Notes: a model not told the origin generated them from the letters alone. DNA of 33,304 bases from Clostridiales bacterium (GCA_012519565.1 JAAYPX010000028.1:1-33304); one strand, 5' to 3'; numbered from the stretch's first letter, positions 15,351-24,138 are shown. Numbers and translations: made by a program.

Positions 15351-15412
15351 AAATATGATAGAATATAAATACAATATAAAAGCTTGAATAATTAAATATG
15401 ATAAAATATAAA
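15351..15412 (+). promoter_or_regulatory. 19-bp direct repeat and sigma-A promoter before the radical SAM gene
   Basis: AAATATGATAGAATATAAA (15351-15369) recurs at 15394-15412 with one difference. The second copy contains TATAAA (15407-15412), which lies 17 bp from TTGAAT (15384-15389), a reasonable vegetative promoter. The duplication may give two start sites or two binding sites. The rest of the gap 15209-15440 shows only the GTGAAA cluster. Confidence 0.45.
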
Positions 15413-15440
15413 GCATAATAATGGAAGGCGAAATTATCAA

Positions 15441-17147
15441 ATGAAAATACTATTGGTTGCAGTTAATGCAAAATATATACATACAAACTTGGCAGTGCAT
15501 AGTCTAAGAAGCTATGCAAAGCCTTATAAGGAGAATATTCATATTTCTGAATATACCATAAATCATAGTTTTAATGAGATATTAAAGGGAATATATAAAG
15601 AAAAAGCAGATATGATTGGATTTTCCTGTTATATATGGAATATTGAACTAATCATGAGAGTGATTAGGGAGTTAAAAAAGATTCAACCCGGAGTTAAGAT
15701 TTTCCTTGGAGGACCTGAGGTATCCTACAATCCATCAGAAATCTTGAATAAACATAATGAAGTGGATTATATTATTGTAGGAGAAGGGGAGGAGACATTT
15801 CTTGAATTAGTTGAATGTTTTAGTGGTGGAAAAAATCCAATTAATAAAATACCTGGTATGGCTTATAGGGAAGCAGGGAATATATTATTAAATCCTGTAA
15901 GAAAACCCCTTAATCTAGATAGTATACCCTTTCCCTATGAAGATATGGAGCAGTTTAAAAATAAGATAATCTATTATGAAAGTAGCAGGGGCTGTCCTTT
16001 CTCATGTAGTTACTGTCTCTCTTCAGTTGACAAAAGTGTCCGTCTTAGAAATATTGATTTGGTAAAGAAGGAACTAAAGATATTTTTAGATTATAAAGTG
16101 CCTCAGGTTAAATTAGTAGATAGAACTTTTAATTGTAATAGAGTACATGCCATGGAAATCTGGAAGTTTATAAAAGAAAATGACAATGGAATTACCAATT
16201 TCCATTGTGAAATAGCAGCAGATATTCTGACAGACGAGGAAATTGAACTTTTATCTACTTTAAGACCTGGGCAAATTCAGTTTGAAATTGGGGTTCAATC
16301 CACTAATCCTGATACTATAGCAGCTATCCATAGAAAAATGGATTTAGAAAAGTTAGCTGACAATGTTGCCAAAATTAAAAAAGGTGGGAATATACATCAA
16401 CACTTAGATCTTATAGCAGGACTGCCCTTGGAAGATTATCAGTCCTTTTGTAAGTCCTTTAATGATGTTTATGCCATGCAACCTGATCAACTGCAATTAG
16501 GGTTTCTTAAAGTGCTTAAAGGTTCCATAATGGAACAAGACGTAATTAAGTATGGCATTGTATATCAGGATAGGGCTCCCTATGAAGTGCTTTATACCAA
16601 TGATTTGTCTTACGATGAGGTATTACAGCTAAAGGGTATTTGTGAGATGGTTGAGGTGTATTATAATAGTGGACAGTTTGTTTATAGTATGGAGTATTTA
16701 AATCACTTTTTTGATACACCAGTCCACTTATATAGGGCTTTATGGGAATATTATGAACATAATAAACTGGATCTAATCTCCCATACAAGGATAAGGCGTT
16801 TTGAAATATTATTAGATTTCTATAGGGACATTATTTTAAATAAAAACAATCTTGAAAGTGAGCAGGATAGTCAATTGTTTAAAGAGATTTTATCCTTTGA
16901 TTTATGCTTAAGAGAAGCGATGAAGAATAGAATATCCTTTGCCCCATTACCATTGGAGAAAAAGCAGCTAAGTGAAATATATGAAAGCTTAAAGCTTAAT
17001 CGTAGAGATACCCATGTTGAACGCTTTACTTATGATATAATCCGTTCTGCTAGGACTGGTATTCCATATCAGAAGGAGCAAATAATCATATTTGACTACA
17101 GTAAGAGGGATCCTTTAAATAAGTCTGCCAGTATCATGTTCATATAG
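15441..17147 (+). CDS. B12-binding domain radical SAM protein (DUF4080 type)
   Basis: Two-domain enzyme of 568 aa. Residues 1-140 form a cobalamin-binding-like Rossmann domain (MKILLVAVNAKYIHTNLAVHSL, GFSCYIWN, IFLGGPEVSYNP, YIIVGEGEETF); the classic DxHxxG motif for base-off cobalamin is not evident. Residues 170-390 are a radical SAM core with the 4Fe-4S motif CPFSCSYC (C185, C189, C192), FEIGVQSTNPDT and HLDLIAGLP. The C-terminal part matches the DUF4080 type. Substrate unknown; the class includes methyltransferases and other radical enzymes. It is followed by nth after 27 bp, perhaps co-transcribed. Confidence 0.85.
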   Translation: MKILLVAVNAKYIHTNLAVHSLRSYAKPYKENIHISEYTINHSFNEILKGIYKEKADMIGFSCYIWNIELIMRVIRELKKIQPGVKIFLGGPEVSYNPSEILNKHNEVDYIIVGEGEETFLELVECFSGGKNPINKIPGMAYREAGNILLNPVRKPLNLDSIPFPYEDMEQFKNKIIYYESSRGCPFSCSYCLSSVDKSVRLRNIDLVKKELKIFLDYKVPQVKLVDRTFNCNRVHAMEIWKFIKENDNGITNFHCEIAADILTDEEIELLSTLRPGQIQFEIGVQSTNPDTIAAIHRKMDLEKLADNVAKIKKGGNIHQHLDLIAGLPLEDYQSFCKSFNDVYAMQPDQLQLGFLKVLKGSIMEQDVIKYGIVYQDRAPYEVLYTNDLSYDEVLQLKGICEMVEVYYNSGQFVYSMEYLNHFFDTPVHLYRALWEYYEHNKLDLISHTRIRRFEILLDFYRDIILNKNNLESEQDSQLFKEILSFDLCLREAMKNRISFAPLPLEKKQLSEIYESLKLNRRDTHVERFTYDIIRSARTGIPYQKEQIIIFDYSKRDPLNKSASIMFI

Positions 17148-17174
17148 TTATAGTCAATAGAAAGGTAAATGAAT

Positions 17175-17846
17175 ATGGCTAAAAGAATATCTAAAAAGGA
17201 ACGGGAAAGAATAGATAAGATAATAGAGTTATTAAATAAAGAATACAATAGGGAATATAAATGCTACCTAGATCATGAGACCCCGTGGCAACTGCTTATA
17301 GCCACTATCCTCAGTGCCCAGTGTACAGATGCTAGAGTTAATATGGTGACAAAAGATCTGTTTAAGAAATATCCTACCCTTGAAGCTTTTGCTAAAGCAG
17401 ATGTTAAGGAGCTGGAGAAGGATATACACTCTACCGGCTTTTATAAAAATAAGGCTAGGAACATTATTGCCTGTGCCAATCGTCTAATTGATGAATATGA
17501 TGGGCTAGTGCCTAAGGAGATTGAAGAACTTACTACCTTGGCTGGAGTTGGTAGAAAAACGGCCAATGTGATAAGGGGGCATATTTATAATGAACCTAGT
17601 ATTGTAGTGGATACCCATGTAAAAAGAATTTCTAGATTATTAGGATTTACAAAAGAAACAGATCCGGTCAAGATAGAATTTGATCTAATGGAGCTTCTAC
17701 CTAAGGAGCAATGGATATTATATAATTTTCAGATTATTACCTTGGGTAGAAGCATATGTGTTGCAAGAAATCCCAAATGTGAGCAATGCATTTTAAGAGA
17801 TTATTGCCCCTCAGCTAAGCCTAATAATATAAAAGAAAAATATTAA
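17175..17846 (+). CDS. nth: Endonuclease III
   Basis: Base excision repair glycosylase/AP lyase for oxidised pyrimidines. The helix-hairpin-helix is LAGVGRKTANVIRG with catalytic K128, and the catalytic Asp is D146 in VVDTHVKR, the same 18-residue spacing as in the E. coli enzyme. The C-terminal 4Fe-4S cluster motif CVARNPKCEQCILRDYC has the canonical C-x6-C-x2-C-x5-C spacing. ATG 17175 is preferred to ATG 17169 because AAAGG then stands 9 nt rather than 3 nt upstream. It ends just before a convergent gene and a shared hairpin. Confidence 0.95.
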   Translation: MAKRISKKERERIDKIIELLNKEYNREYKCYLDHETPWQLLIATILSAQCTDARVNMVTKDLFKKYPTLEAFAKADVKELEKDIHSTGFYKNKARNIIACANRLIDEYDGLVPKEIEELTTLAGVGRKTANVIRGHIYNEPSIVVDTHVKRISRLLGFTKETDPVKIEFDLMELLPKEQWILYNFQIITLGRSICVARNPKCEQCILRDYCPSAKPNNIKEKY

Positions 17847-17850
17847 AAAA

Positions 17851-17923
17851 CCCTTGAATGATTCTATAAAGTATCATAAAATAAATGATAATCTTAACGG
17901 TAGAATATCAGGCAAAACAAGGG
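17851..17923 (-). terminator. Terminator between convergent genes, best on minus strand
   Basis: Nested stems: CCCTTG (17851-17856)/CAAGGG (17918-17923), TGATTCTA (17859-17866)/TAGAATATCA (17901-17910) with a two-base bulge, and TATCAT (17872-17877)/ATGATA (17885-17890). The A-run before the left arm becomes a T6 run on the minus strand, giving a good terminator for the leftward gene. It may also stop nth transcripts. Confidence 0.6.
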
Positions 17924-17928
17924 ATAAA

Positions 17929-18546
17929 CTATAAATTGGAAGAGAGTATTTTATTTAACTCTGCTAGTATTAATTCTTTTCTATTAATAGTACTTCCCTG
18001 AATGGTGTGTATTAACTGGGTAATCTTATCAGGTTTGTTGGTTTCTTTATATATTTTGGATAGAAGCCTATATGTGCCTAATACATCTATCTGACAGGTA
18101 GTAGCATATTCCAAGACTGATGTGGCTTCGGCCATATAACCTAGGGAATATAACCGTTCTCCCCATTTTTGGAGAATACTTATTAACTGTATATAATTAT
18201 TGTCATATGCCGTTAATTTATTTAAATTGGCAGCACCGTATTTTAACTTCAAGTCTGTGTTGGTTAATCCGGTTAGATTAAGGATTTTCTTATCAGACAG
18301 ACTAAGAATAGTATCGCGGTAAGAATTTATAGTAGAATCTTCATGATCTTTCATGGGTAACTGCTCTAGTGGTATGGTAAGATAATCAAGATTGGATATA
18401 TCAACCTTTCTTGCTGAGTTGGCCTTTCGTTCCAGCTCCCAGAAATGTCTATTCTTTTTTACGTTTTCTTGATTAGATCTGCCGATTACAAAACGGAGCC
18501 ATACACTAAACATTATAACAGCAACCAAGGATATGGGAATAGGCAT
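17929..18546 (-). CDS. Membrane-anchored protein of unknown function, helical repeat-like C-terminus
   Basis: Not recognised. The 205-aa product has one N-terminal hydrophobic segment (about residues 3-20, PISLVAVIMFSVWLRFVIG) followed by a basic stretch, which suggests a membrane anchor with a cytoplasmic body. The C-terminal half (about residues 110-205: IQLISILQKWGERLYSLGYMAEATSVLEYA..., YRLLSKIYKETNKPDKITQLIHTI) is all-helical and reads like TPR repeats. No catalytic motif is visible. A GTG at 18555 is in frame, but AAAGG stands only 2 nt before it and 11 nt before the ATG at 18546, which I prefer. It is transcribed away from the small peptide gene at 18596, sharing a gap of about 50 bp. 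Confidence 0.65.
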   Translation of the reverse strand: MPIPISLVAVIMFSVWLRFVIGRSNQENVKKNRHFWELERKANSARKVDISNLDYLTIPLEQLPMKDHEDSTINSYRDTILSLSDKKILNLTGLTNTDLKLKYGAANLNKLTAYDNNYIQLISILQKWGERLYSLGYMAEATSVLEYATTCQIDVLGTYRLLSKIYKETNKPDKITQLIHTIQGSTINRKELILAELNKILSSNL

Positions 18547-18595
18547 GTGTATCACAACCTTTCTTATAAGTTATTTAAGGAAAGAGGTGAAATTA

Positions 18596-18700
18596 ATGAA
18601 TTTTCATAATAAAAAAACAAAAAAAATAATATCTACAGTAATTATTGTGCTACTAATCTTATCAATGATAATACCTTCTATTCTTAGTTTATTAAGTTAA
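18596..18700 (+). CDS. 34-aa single-span membrane peptide
   Basis: A short ORF with a good ribosome binding site (GAGGTG 7 nt upstream). The peptide has a basic, Lys-rich N-terminus (MNFHNKKTKKII) followed by one hydrophobic helix with a Pro kink (STVIIVLLILSMIIPSILSLL). This layout resembles the tiny membrane proteins widespread in Firmicutes (DUF4044-like, or the Listeria Prli42 type), but no family can be assigned from so short a sequence. It diverges from the membrane-anchored protein on the other strand, so the two may share a regulatory region. Confidence 0.55.
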   Translation: MNFHNKKTKKIISTVIIVLLILSMIIPSILSLLS

Positions 18701-18744
18701 TATACATAATTATAGTGATTATGTCAATGTTCCTAAACATTTTC

Positions 18745-18772
18745 TTGATTAATGGAAGCTTTATGTTACAAT
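18745..18772 (+). promoter_or_regulatory. Sigma-A-like promoter of the VanW gene
   Basis: TTGATT (18745-18750), 16 bp, TACAAT (18767-18772), giving a leader of about 70 nt before the ATG at 18850. Confidence 0.5.
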
Positions 18773-18849
18773 AGGAAGAAGTTACATAAAAAACAAGAGA
18801 CAAACAAAGCAAATAAGCTTATCTTAATCATAGAAAAGGAGGATGAACA

Positions 18850-20361
18850 ATGAAAGAAAAAGGAACTTTGATGGGCCTTACCATATTTTTATCCTTTGTT
18901 ATTTTGCTTTTTAGTAATGTTGGTATAGCATCTGCCAAGGAAGATGGGAAAATCATTCCTAAAGGAGTTTTTATAGACCAGGTCGATGTCAGTGGACTAA
19001 CAAAAGAGGAAGCAGAATCAGCAATAGATAGTTTTGTCCAAGAATTAAAAAATAAAAATCTTAAAATTATAGTAGGAAATGATGAAGTAAGTACAACTTT
19101 AGATGAACTGGGATATAAATATGAGGAAAATGACTTTGTTGATCAGGCTTTAAATCTTGGTAAGTCTGGCAATTTGATTGTTAGATATAAGAACTTGAAG
19201 GATATAGAACATGAAGGGGTAAGATATGATCTAACCTTTTCATTGGATGAGACAAAGCTTAATAGTTTCGTTAGTAATGATGTCAGTGAATATAATATAG
19301 CTCCGCAAAATGCAACTTTATCAAGGACAGGTGGAAAGTTTATCTATACCGACCATAAAGTTGGGAGAAAGGTGGAGATTGATTCCACTGTTCAGTTGAT
19401 CAAGGATACCATCCTTAATAATTGGAATAGGGAAGATATATCAATCAATGCTGTTGTTGTTGATGATATGCCTCTTTATACAATAGAAGATGTCAAGAAA
19501 GTAGATGATATCCTGGGAACATTTACTACAGATTATACCAGTTCAGCTGAGGGAAGGGCTGAGAACTTAGCCAATGGTGCCAGATTAATTAACAATACTG
19601 TGCTTTATCCTGGTGATACCTTCTCAGCTTATCAATATATGGCTCCTTTTACTGCCAGCAATGGATATTATACTGCTGGTGCCTATTTGAATGGTAAAGT
19701 TATTGATAGTGTTGGGGGAGGAGCGTGTCAGGTAACTACTACTTTATATAATGCTGTACTTTATTCAGAACTTGAGGTAGTGGAAAGGGCAGCCCATTCT
19801 ATGACCATTAGTTATACAGATTTGTCTAGAGATGCTGCAATTGCTGGAACTTACAAGGATTTAAAATTTAGAAATAATACAGATTCCCCTATACTGATTG
19901 AGGCTTTTACCAAGGGAAGAAAAATAACCTTTAACATATGGGGGAATGAAACAAGGAGTTCTAATAGAAGAATTGAATATGTAACAGTTGTGCTTTCAGA
20001 AACTCCACCACCAGCTGATGTAGTGACAGAAGATCCAACTAAGCCTGTCACCTACAGAAAGGTTACCCAATCTCCACATACAGGGTATAAGACCGAACTT
20101 TATAAGGTAGTCTATGAAAACGGTAAAGAAGAAAGCAGAACCTTAGTTAATAAAAGTGTATATAATCCTGCACCCCGTTATGTTACCATTGGTACTAAAC
20201 CAGTAGAAGACAAGGCAAATGATAGCTCAACTAAGAATGGAAAATCAAAAAAAGATGATAGCCAGGAAACTACCAATATTGATGAACCTTTAGATACAGC
20301 TCCTTCTATTGATCTTTATTGGGAAGATGCTTGGGATGACGAGGGATTTGAAGACGAATAA
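18850..20361 (+). CDS. Secreted or surface VanW/G5-domain protein (YoaR-like)
   Basis: Exported cell-envelope protein of 503 aa. A signal peptide (residues 1-29, cleavage after IASA) is followed by a peptidoglycan-binding-4-type region in the first half (GVFIDQVDVSGLTKEEAESAI... is the typical YoaR-like entry), a VanW domain (about 230-370) with the signature VGGGACQVTTTLYNAV at 288-303, and a G5-like domain (YVTVVLSETPPP to LYKVVYENGKE, about 375-425). It ends in a long Lys/Asp/Glu-rich tail. VanW was named from a vancomycin cluster, but its function is unknown and these proteins are not themselves resistance determinants; a wall-associated role is inferred. GGAGG lies just before the ATG. 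Confidence 0.88.
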   Translation: MKEKGTLMGLTIFLSFVILLFSNVGIASAKEDGKIIPKGVFIDQVDVSGLTKEEAESAIDSFVQELKNKNLKIIVGNDEVSTTLDELGYKYEENDFVDQALNLGKSGNLIVRYKNLKDIEHEGVRYDLTFSLDETKLNSFVSNDVSEYNIAPQNATLSRTGGKFIYTDHKVGRKVEIDSTVQLIKDTILNNWNREDISINAVVVDDMPLYTIEDVKKVDDILGTFTTDYTSSAEGRAENLANGARLINNTVLYPGDTFSAYQYMAPFTASNGYYTAGAYLNGKVIDSVGGGACQVTTTLYNAVLYSELEVVERAAHSMTISYTDLSRDAAIAGTYKDLKFRNNTDSPILIEAFTKGRKITFNIWGNETRSSNRRIEYVTVVLSETPPPADVVTEDPTKPVTYRKVTQSPHTGYKTELYKVVYENGKEESRTLVNKSVYNPAPRYVTIGTKPVEDKANDSSTKNGKSKKDDSQETTNIDEPLDTAPSIDLYWEDAWDDEGFEDE

Positions 20362-20389
20362 GAAGGAACATAAGATAGGGAGAAATAGC

Positions 20390-21376
20390 ATGAAGTTAGG
20401 GAAAGTACCGGAAAGTATCTTAAAAAGGTCGGTTCTTGATCAAATAAAGCATAGAAGAGACGAGGTTCTGGTAGGACCTGCCATTGGTGAAGATTGTAGT
20501 GTTCTAAGTCTGAAAGAAGATGAAGTTCTGGTTATCTCCACAGACCCCATTACAGGAACTGAACATGATATAGGTACATTGGCTGTTCATATAACAGCCA
20601 ATGATATTGCCTCCAATGGAGCGGAAGTTATAGGTATAATGCTATCCGTATTACTGCCAGAGCACACTTAAGAAAATAAACTTAAAACTATTATGAAGGA
20701 TATAGAGACTGTATGTTCTTTATTAAATATTGAGGTAATGGGTGGTCATACTGAGGTGACTAAGGCCGTTAATCAACCTATTATCACAGTCACTGGAATA
20801 GGTAAGATGAAACGTTCTGAGCTGATTAAGACAGCAGGGGCTAAGCCAGGACAGGAAATAGTTATGTCAAAATGGGCAGGTCTGGAAGGAACGGCAATTA
20901 TAGCTAAGGCTAAGGAAGAAGAACTGCTTAGCAGATATTCAGCTTCCTTTATAGATGGCGCAAAAAGAATGATTGATTTTATTTCTGTTTTACCAGATTC
21001 TCGAATAGCCCGTAAGGTAGGTGTAACCTCAATGCATGATGTTACTGAAGGTGGGATATTTGGGGCTCTTTGGGAGATTGGCTATGCAGCAGGAGTTGGA
21101 TTAGAAGTAGATCTAAAGAAGATTCTTATAAAGCAGGAAACCGTTGAGATATGTGAATTCTTTAATATCAATCCTTATAAGCTAATATCTAGTGGATGTA
21201 TGTTAATGGTTACAGATAAGGCCAATCTTCTGGTAGAAAGCTTATTAGCTGAAGGAATACCAGCTGCGGTTATAGGTAGGATTACAGAAGGGTCTGACCG
21301 TATTATTTGCAATGGCGATGAAATTCGTTATCTAGAGCCGCCAAAGAGTGACGAGCTATATAAAGTCTTGGCGTAA
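20390..21376 (+). pseudogene. AIR synthase / HypE-like protein split by an in-frame TAA
   Basis: Two open stretches, 20390-20668 and 20672-21376, lie in the same frame, separated only by a TAA at codon 94. Read through, they give one continuous 328-residue member of the PurM/AIR-synthase ATP-binding family: GPAIGEDCSVL, ISTDPITGTEHDIG, HITANDIASNGAEVIGIMLSVLLPEHT-stop-ENKLKTIMKDIETVCSLLNIEVMGGHTEVT, then SMHDVTEGGIFGALWE. The stop falls in the linker where relatives have an acidic residue. No ribosome binding site precedes ATG 20693, so restart would be inefficient. The C-terminus lacks the Cys that HypE needs, so this is not a true hydrogenase maturation HypE; function unknown. It may be a nonsense mutation, a sequence error or stop-codon readthrough. 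It is placed before an Lrp-type regulator and an aminotransferase. Confidence 0.85.
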
Positions 21377-21410
21377 ATATTATTAAAATATAAAGAGAGA
21401 GGGATAAGGG

Positions 21411-21893
21411 ATGAAAGAAAAACTCTTGGCTATGCTGGATAAAAACAGCAAGATATCTCCAGCTGATTTAGCTATTATGTTAGGTTCTACAGAGGAGGAA
21501 ATTGTGTCCTTGATTAAGGAGATGGAGGATAACAATATTATATGTGGATATCCTACCTTGATAAATTGGGATAAAGTTCAATGTGAAAGAGTTACTGCTT
21601 TAATTGAGGTTAAGGTTACTCCTCAAAGAGGAATGGGCTTTGATAAAATAGCTGAGAGAATATATAAATTTGATGAAGTACAATCAGTTTATCTTATGTC
21701 TGGTGGTTTTGATTTAACTGTTATAATATCTGGTAAAACCATGCGGGAAGTTGCAATGTTTGTTTCAGAAAAACTAGCTCCTATGGATGCAATATTAAGT
21801 ACTGCAACTCATTTTGTATTAAAGAAATATAAGGAACATGGTTTACCCCTACAACAGGATAAACGAGATGAAAGGATGTTGATTACCCCTTGA
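21411..21893 (+). CDS. Lrp/AsnC family transcriptional regulator
   Basis: 160-aa regulator. Residues 1-50 form the winged helix-turn-helix (KLLAMLDKNSKISPADLAIMLGSTEEEIVSLIKEMEDNNIICGY); residues 60-140 form the RAM ligand-binding domain (TALIEVKVTPQRGMGFDKIAERIYKFDEVQSVYLMSGGFDLTVIISGKT). Such proteins sense amino acids. The stop codon overlaps the TTG start of the aminotransferase (TTGA), so the two are translationally coupled, and the regulator probably responds to a substrate or product of that enzyme. Confidence 0.92.
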   Translation: MKEKLLAMLDKNSKISPADLAIMLGSTEEEIVSLIKEMEDNNIICGYPTLINWDKVQCERVTALIEVKVTPQRGMGFDKIAERIYKFDEVQSVYLMSGGFDLTVIISGKTMREVAMFVSEKLAPMDAILSTATHFVLKKYKEHGLPLQQDKRDERMLITP

Positions 21894-23056
21894 GAAATCC
21901 ATTATCGCAAAGAGTAGTAGAGATTCAACCTTCAGGTATACGAAAATTCTTTGATATAGTTAGTGAGATGAAGGACGCAATCTCATTAGGCGTTGGTGAG
22001 CCTGATTTTGACACACCATGGCATGTACGGGAAGAGGGAATATATTCCCTGGAAAAAGGAAAGACCTTCTATACTTCCAATGCTGGTTTAAAAGATTTAA
22101 AAATAGAAATATGCAAATACTTAAAAAGAAGATTCAACTTGGATTATGACGCTGATAATGAGACCATGGTAACCGTAGGAGGTAGTGAAGCAATTGATCT
22201 AGCCCTGCGGGCAATGTTAAATCCAGGAGATGAGGTTCTAATACCTCAGCCTTCCTATGTTTCATATCACCCTTGTACAGTTTTGGCTGGAGGTACTCCT
22301 GTCGTAATTGAGCTTAAGGGAGAGAATGAATTTAAATTAACTAAAGAAGAACTTTTATCAGCTATTACTGAGAAAACTAAAATTCTTATCCTGCCATACC
22401 CCAATAATCCGACTGGTTCGATAATGGATTATAATGATTTGAAGGACATAGTAGATGTTATTATAGACAAAGATTTATATGTAATCTCCGATGAGATATA
22501 TTCAGAACTTACCTATGGAAAAGATCATGTTTCTATTGCATCATTTCCTGGATTAAAGGAGAGAACAATTGTTATCAATGGTTTTTCTAAATCCTATGCC
22601 ATGACAGGTTGGCGTTTGGGCTTTGCGACAGGTCCAGCAAATATAATTGAGCAAATGCTTAAGATACATCAGTTTGCTATAATGTGTGCCCCAACTACAA
22701 GCCAATATGCTGGCATTGCAGCATTAAAAAATGGTGATGATGATGTGGCTATGATGCGGGAAGCATATGATCAGCGCCGGAGATTCCTAATCCATTCCCT
22801 AAGAAATATGGGACTAGAATGCTTTGAACCATATGGTGCATTCTATGTTTTTCCCTGTATTAAAAGTTTAAATATGACCTCTGAGGAATTTGCTACAAAA
22901 TTACTTCAAGAAGAAAAAGTAGCAGTAGTACCTGGGACTGCTTTTGGGGATTGTGGGGAAGGTTATCTTAGAATATCCTATGCTTATTCAATTGAAAACC
23001 TAAAGATGGCCATAGATAGAATAGACAATTTCGTTAAACGCCATAGACAAAGTTAA
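21890..23056 (+). CDS. PLP-dependent class I/II aminotransferase
   Basis: Fold-type I aminotransferase (388 aa) related to aspartate and aromatic aminotransferases. The Schiff-base lysine is K234 in NGFSKSYAMTGWRLGF; the PLP-contacting segments YPNNPTGS and ISDEIYSELTY and the carboxylate-binding Arg in YLRISYAYS are present. The usual start MRNPLSxRVxEIxPSGIRKF supports the TTG at 21890, which overlaps the Lrp stop codon; a GAAAGGAT site lies 13 nt upstream. The exact amino donor cannot be told from sequence. It forms an operon with the AIR-synthase-like gene and the Lrp regulator. Confidence 0.92.
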   Translation: MRNPLSQRVVEIQPSGIRKFFDIVSEMKDAISLGVGEPDFDTPWHVREEGIYSLEKGKTFYTSNAGLKDLKIEICKYLKRRFNLDYDADNETMVTVGGSEAIDLALRAMLNPGDEVLIPQPSYVSYHPCTVLAGGTPVVIELKGENEFKLTKEELLSAITEKTKILILPYPNNPTGSIMDYNDLKDIVDVIIDKDLYVISDEIYSELTYGKDHVSIASFPGLKERTIVINGFSKSYAMTGWRLGFATGPANIIEQMLKIHQFAIMCAPTTSQYAGIAALKNGDDDVAMMREAYDQRRRFLIHSLRNMGLECFEPYGAFYVFPCIKSLNMTSEEFATKLLQEEKVAVVPGTAFGDCGEGYLRISYAYSIENLKMAIDRIDNFVKRHRQS

Positions 23057-23127
23057 TATAAATCATTATAAGCATTTAATAGGGTGTGGCATATCAAAAT
23101 TTAAGAGTCTACCTAGGAGGAAATACA

Positions 23128-23595
23128 ATGACTACAATTAATGTCGATTATATTAACCCATTTCTTATAGCGGCTACTAAGATACTTAATGATATGTGTT
23201 CTGTGCAAGCTAAACTTGGAAAGCCTTATGTTCAAAGCCCTGTATTTATAAAAGATACCTTAGTAATTCTTATTGGGGTAACAGGAGCTATGAAGGGTCA
23301 GGTTATGATAGCATTTGATAATAATGTTGCCTGTGATATTGCGTCAAAAATGATGATGATGCCGGTAACTGAAATGGACGATATGTCACGAAGTGCTATA
23401 GCAGAGTTGGGTAATATGATTATGGGAAATACAGCAACAATTTTTTCGACAAAGGGGATAAATATAGACATTACTCCACCTACCATAGGCAATGGTACAA
23501 TGTCTTTTTCTAATACTTATGCCCAGAATATATGTGTTCCTTTAGAATACGAAGATAAAAAAATTGAAATTAATATAGCAATAAGAGGTGATTAA
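23128..23595 (+). CDS. CheX/CheC-like chemotaxis phosphatase family protein
   Basis: 155-aa protein of the CheC/CheX/FliY family, which dephosphorylates CheY-P. The single phosphatase-type motif IAELGNMIMGN (Glu and Asn, about residues 92-101) and the start VDYINPFLIAATKILNDM fit the stand-alone CheX type. No other chemotaxis gene is in the window, so its partner may be another receiver protein. ATG 23128 is chosen because GGAGG stands 8 nt upstream; the open frame extends to 23086 without a site. The stop codon lies within a terminator hairpin. Confidence 0.85.
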   Translation: MTTINVDYINPFLIAATKILNDMCSVQAKLGKPYVQSPVFIKDTLVILIGVTGAMKGQVMIAFDNNVACDIASKMMMMPVTEMDDMSRSAIAELGNMIMGNTATIFSTKGINIDITPPTIGNGTMSFSNTYAQNICVPLEYEDKKIEINIAIRGD

Positions 23596-23607
23596 TATCA
23601 CCTTTTT
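23586..23607 (+). terminator. Terminator overlapping the cheX-like stop codon
   Basis: AGGTGAT (23586-23592) and ATCACCT (23597-23603) pair perfectly over the loop TAAT, which contains the stop codon TAA; a T5 run follows. Compact, with the last codons of the gene forming the left arm. Confidence 0.75.
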
Positions 23608-23640
23608 ATTATTTGGACCCCATAAGGAAGGAGTAAAAGG

Positions 23641-24138
23641 ATGAATGTGGTATTATTAGAACCCGAGATTCCTGCTAACACAGGGAATATTGGTAGGACC
23701 TGCGTAGCAACGGGAACAAAACTTCATCTAATAGAACCATTAGGTTTTAAAATAAATGATAAGCAGTTAAAAAGAGCAGGATTAGACTATTGGAAAGATC
23801 TCGATATTACTATATACAGTAGTTATGAAGATTTCCTAAGTCGAAATCCTGGAGCTAAAATATATATGGCCACAACAAAAGCAGAGCATGCTTATACCCA
23901 TGTCTCGTATGAGCCGGATTGCTTTATCATGTTTGGAAAAGAAAGCGCAGGTATACCAGAAGAAATCTTACTTCAAAATCAAGAAAATACCATAAGAATT
24001 CCTATGGTAGGGGATATACGGTCTTTGAATCTGAGTAATTCAGTATGCATTATACTATATGAAGCATTAAGGCAGAATAATTTTGAAGGGATGAAGCTGG
24101 AGGGCAAGTTACATCACCATCATTGGAATAATATATAA
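23641..24138 (+). CDS. trmL: tRNA (cytidine/uridine-34-2'-O)-methyltransferase
   Basis: SPOUT-class methyltransferase (165 aa) that 2'-O-methylates the wobble base of tRNA-Leu isoacceptors. The family signatures are present in order: EPEIPANTGNIGRTC, FGKESAGIPEEIL and RIPMVGDIRSLNLSNSVCIILYEALRQ, which builds the trefoil-knot SAM site. The C-terminus reads LHHHHWNN; the His run is a natural feature of this protein. AAGGAAGGAG lies upstream. It converges on the sensor kinase gene with a 67-bp gap holding only a weak CATAAG/CTTATG hairpin. Confidence 0.93.
   Translation: MNVVLLEPEIPANTGNIGRTCVATGTKLHLIEPLGFKINDKQLKRAGLDYWKDLDITIYSSYEDFLSRNPGAKIYMATTKAEHAYTHVSYEPDCFIMFGKESAGIPEEILLQNQENTIRIPMVGDIRSLNLSNSVCIILYEALRQNNFEGMKLEGKLHHHHWNNI

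Noticed and set aside
20669-20671. The stop in the AIR-synthase-like gene as a selenocysteine or pyrrolysine codon.
   Set aside because: The codon is TAA, not TGA or TAG, and the position is a variable linker where relatives have an acidic residue.
24110-24132. LHHHHWNN at the end of TrmL looks like an engineered His tag.
   Set aside because: It is followed by further native residues and lies in normal chromosomal context; short His runs near the C-terminus occur naturally in this family.
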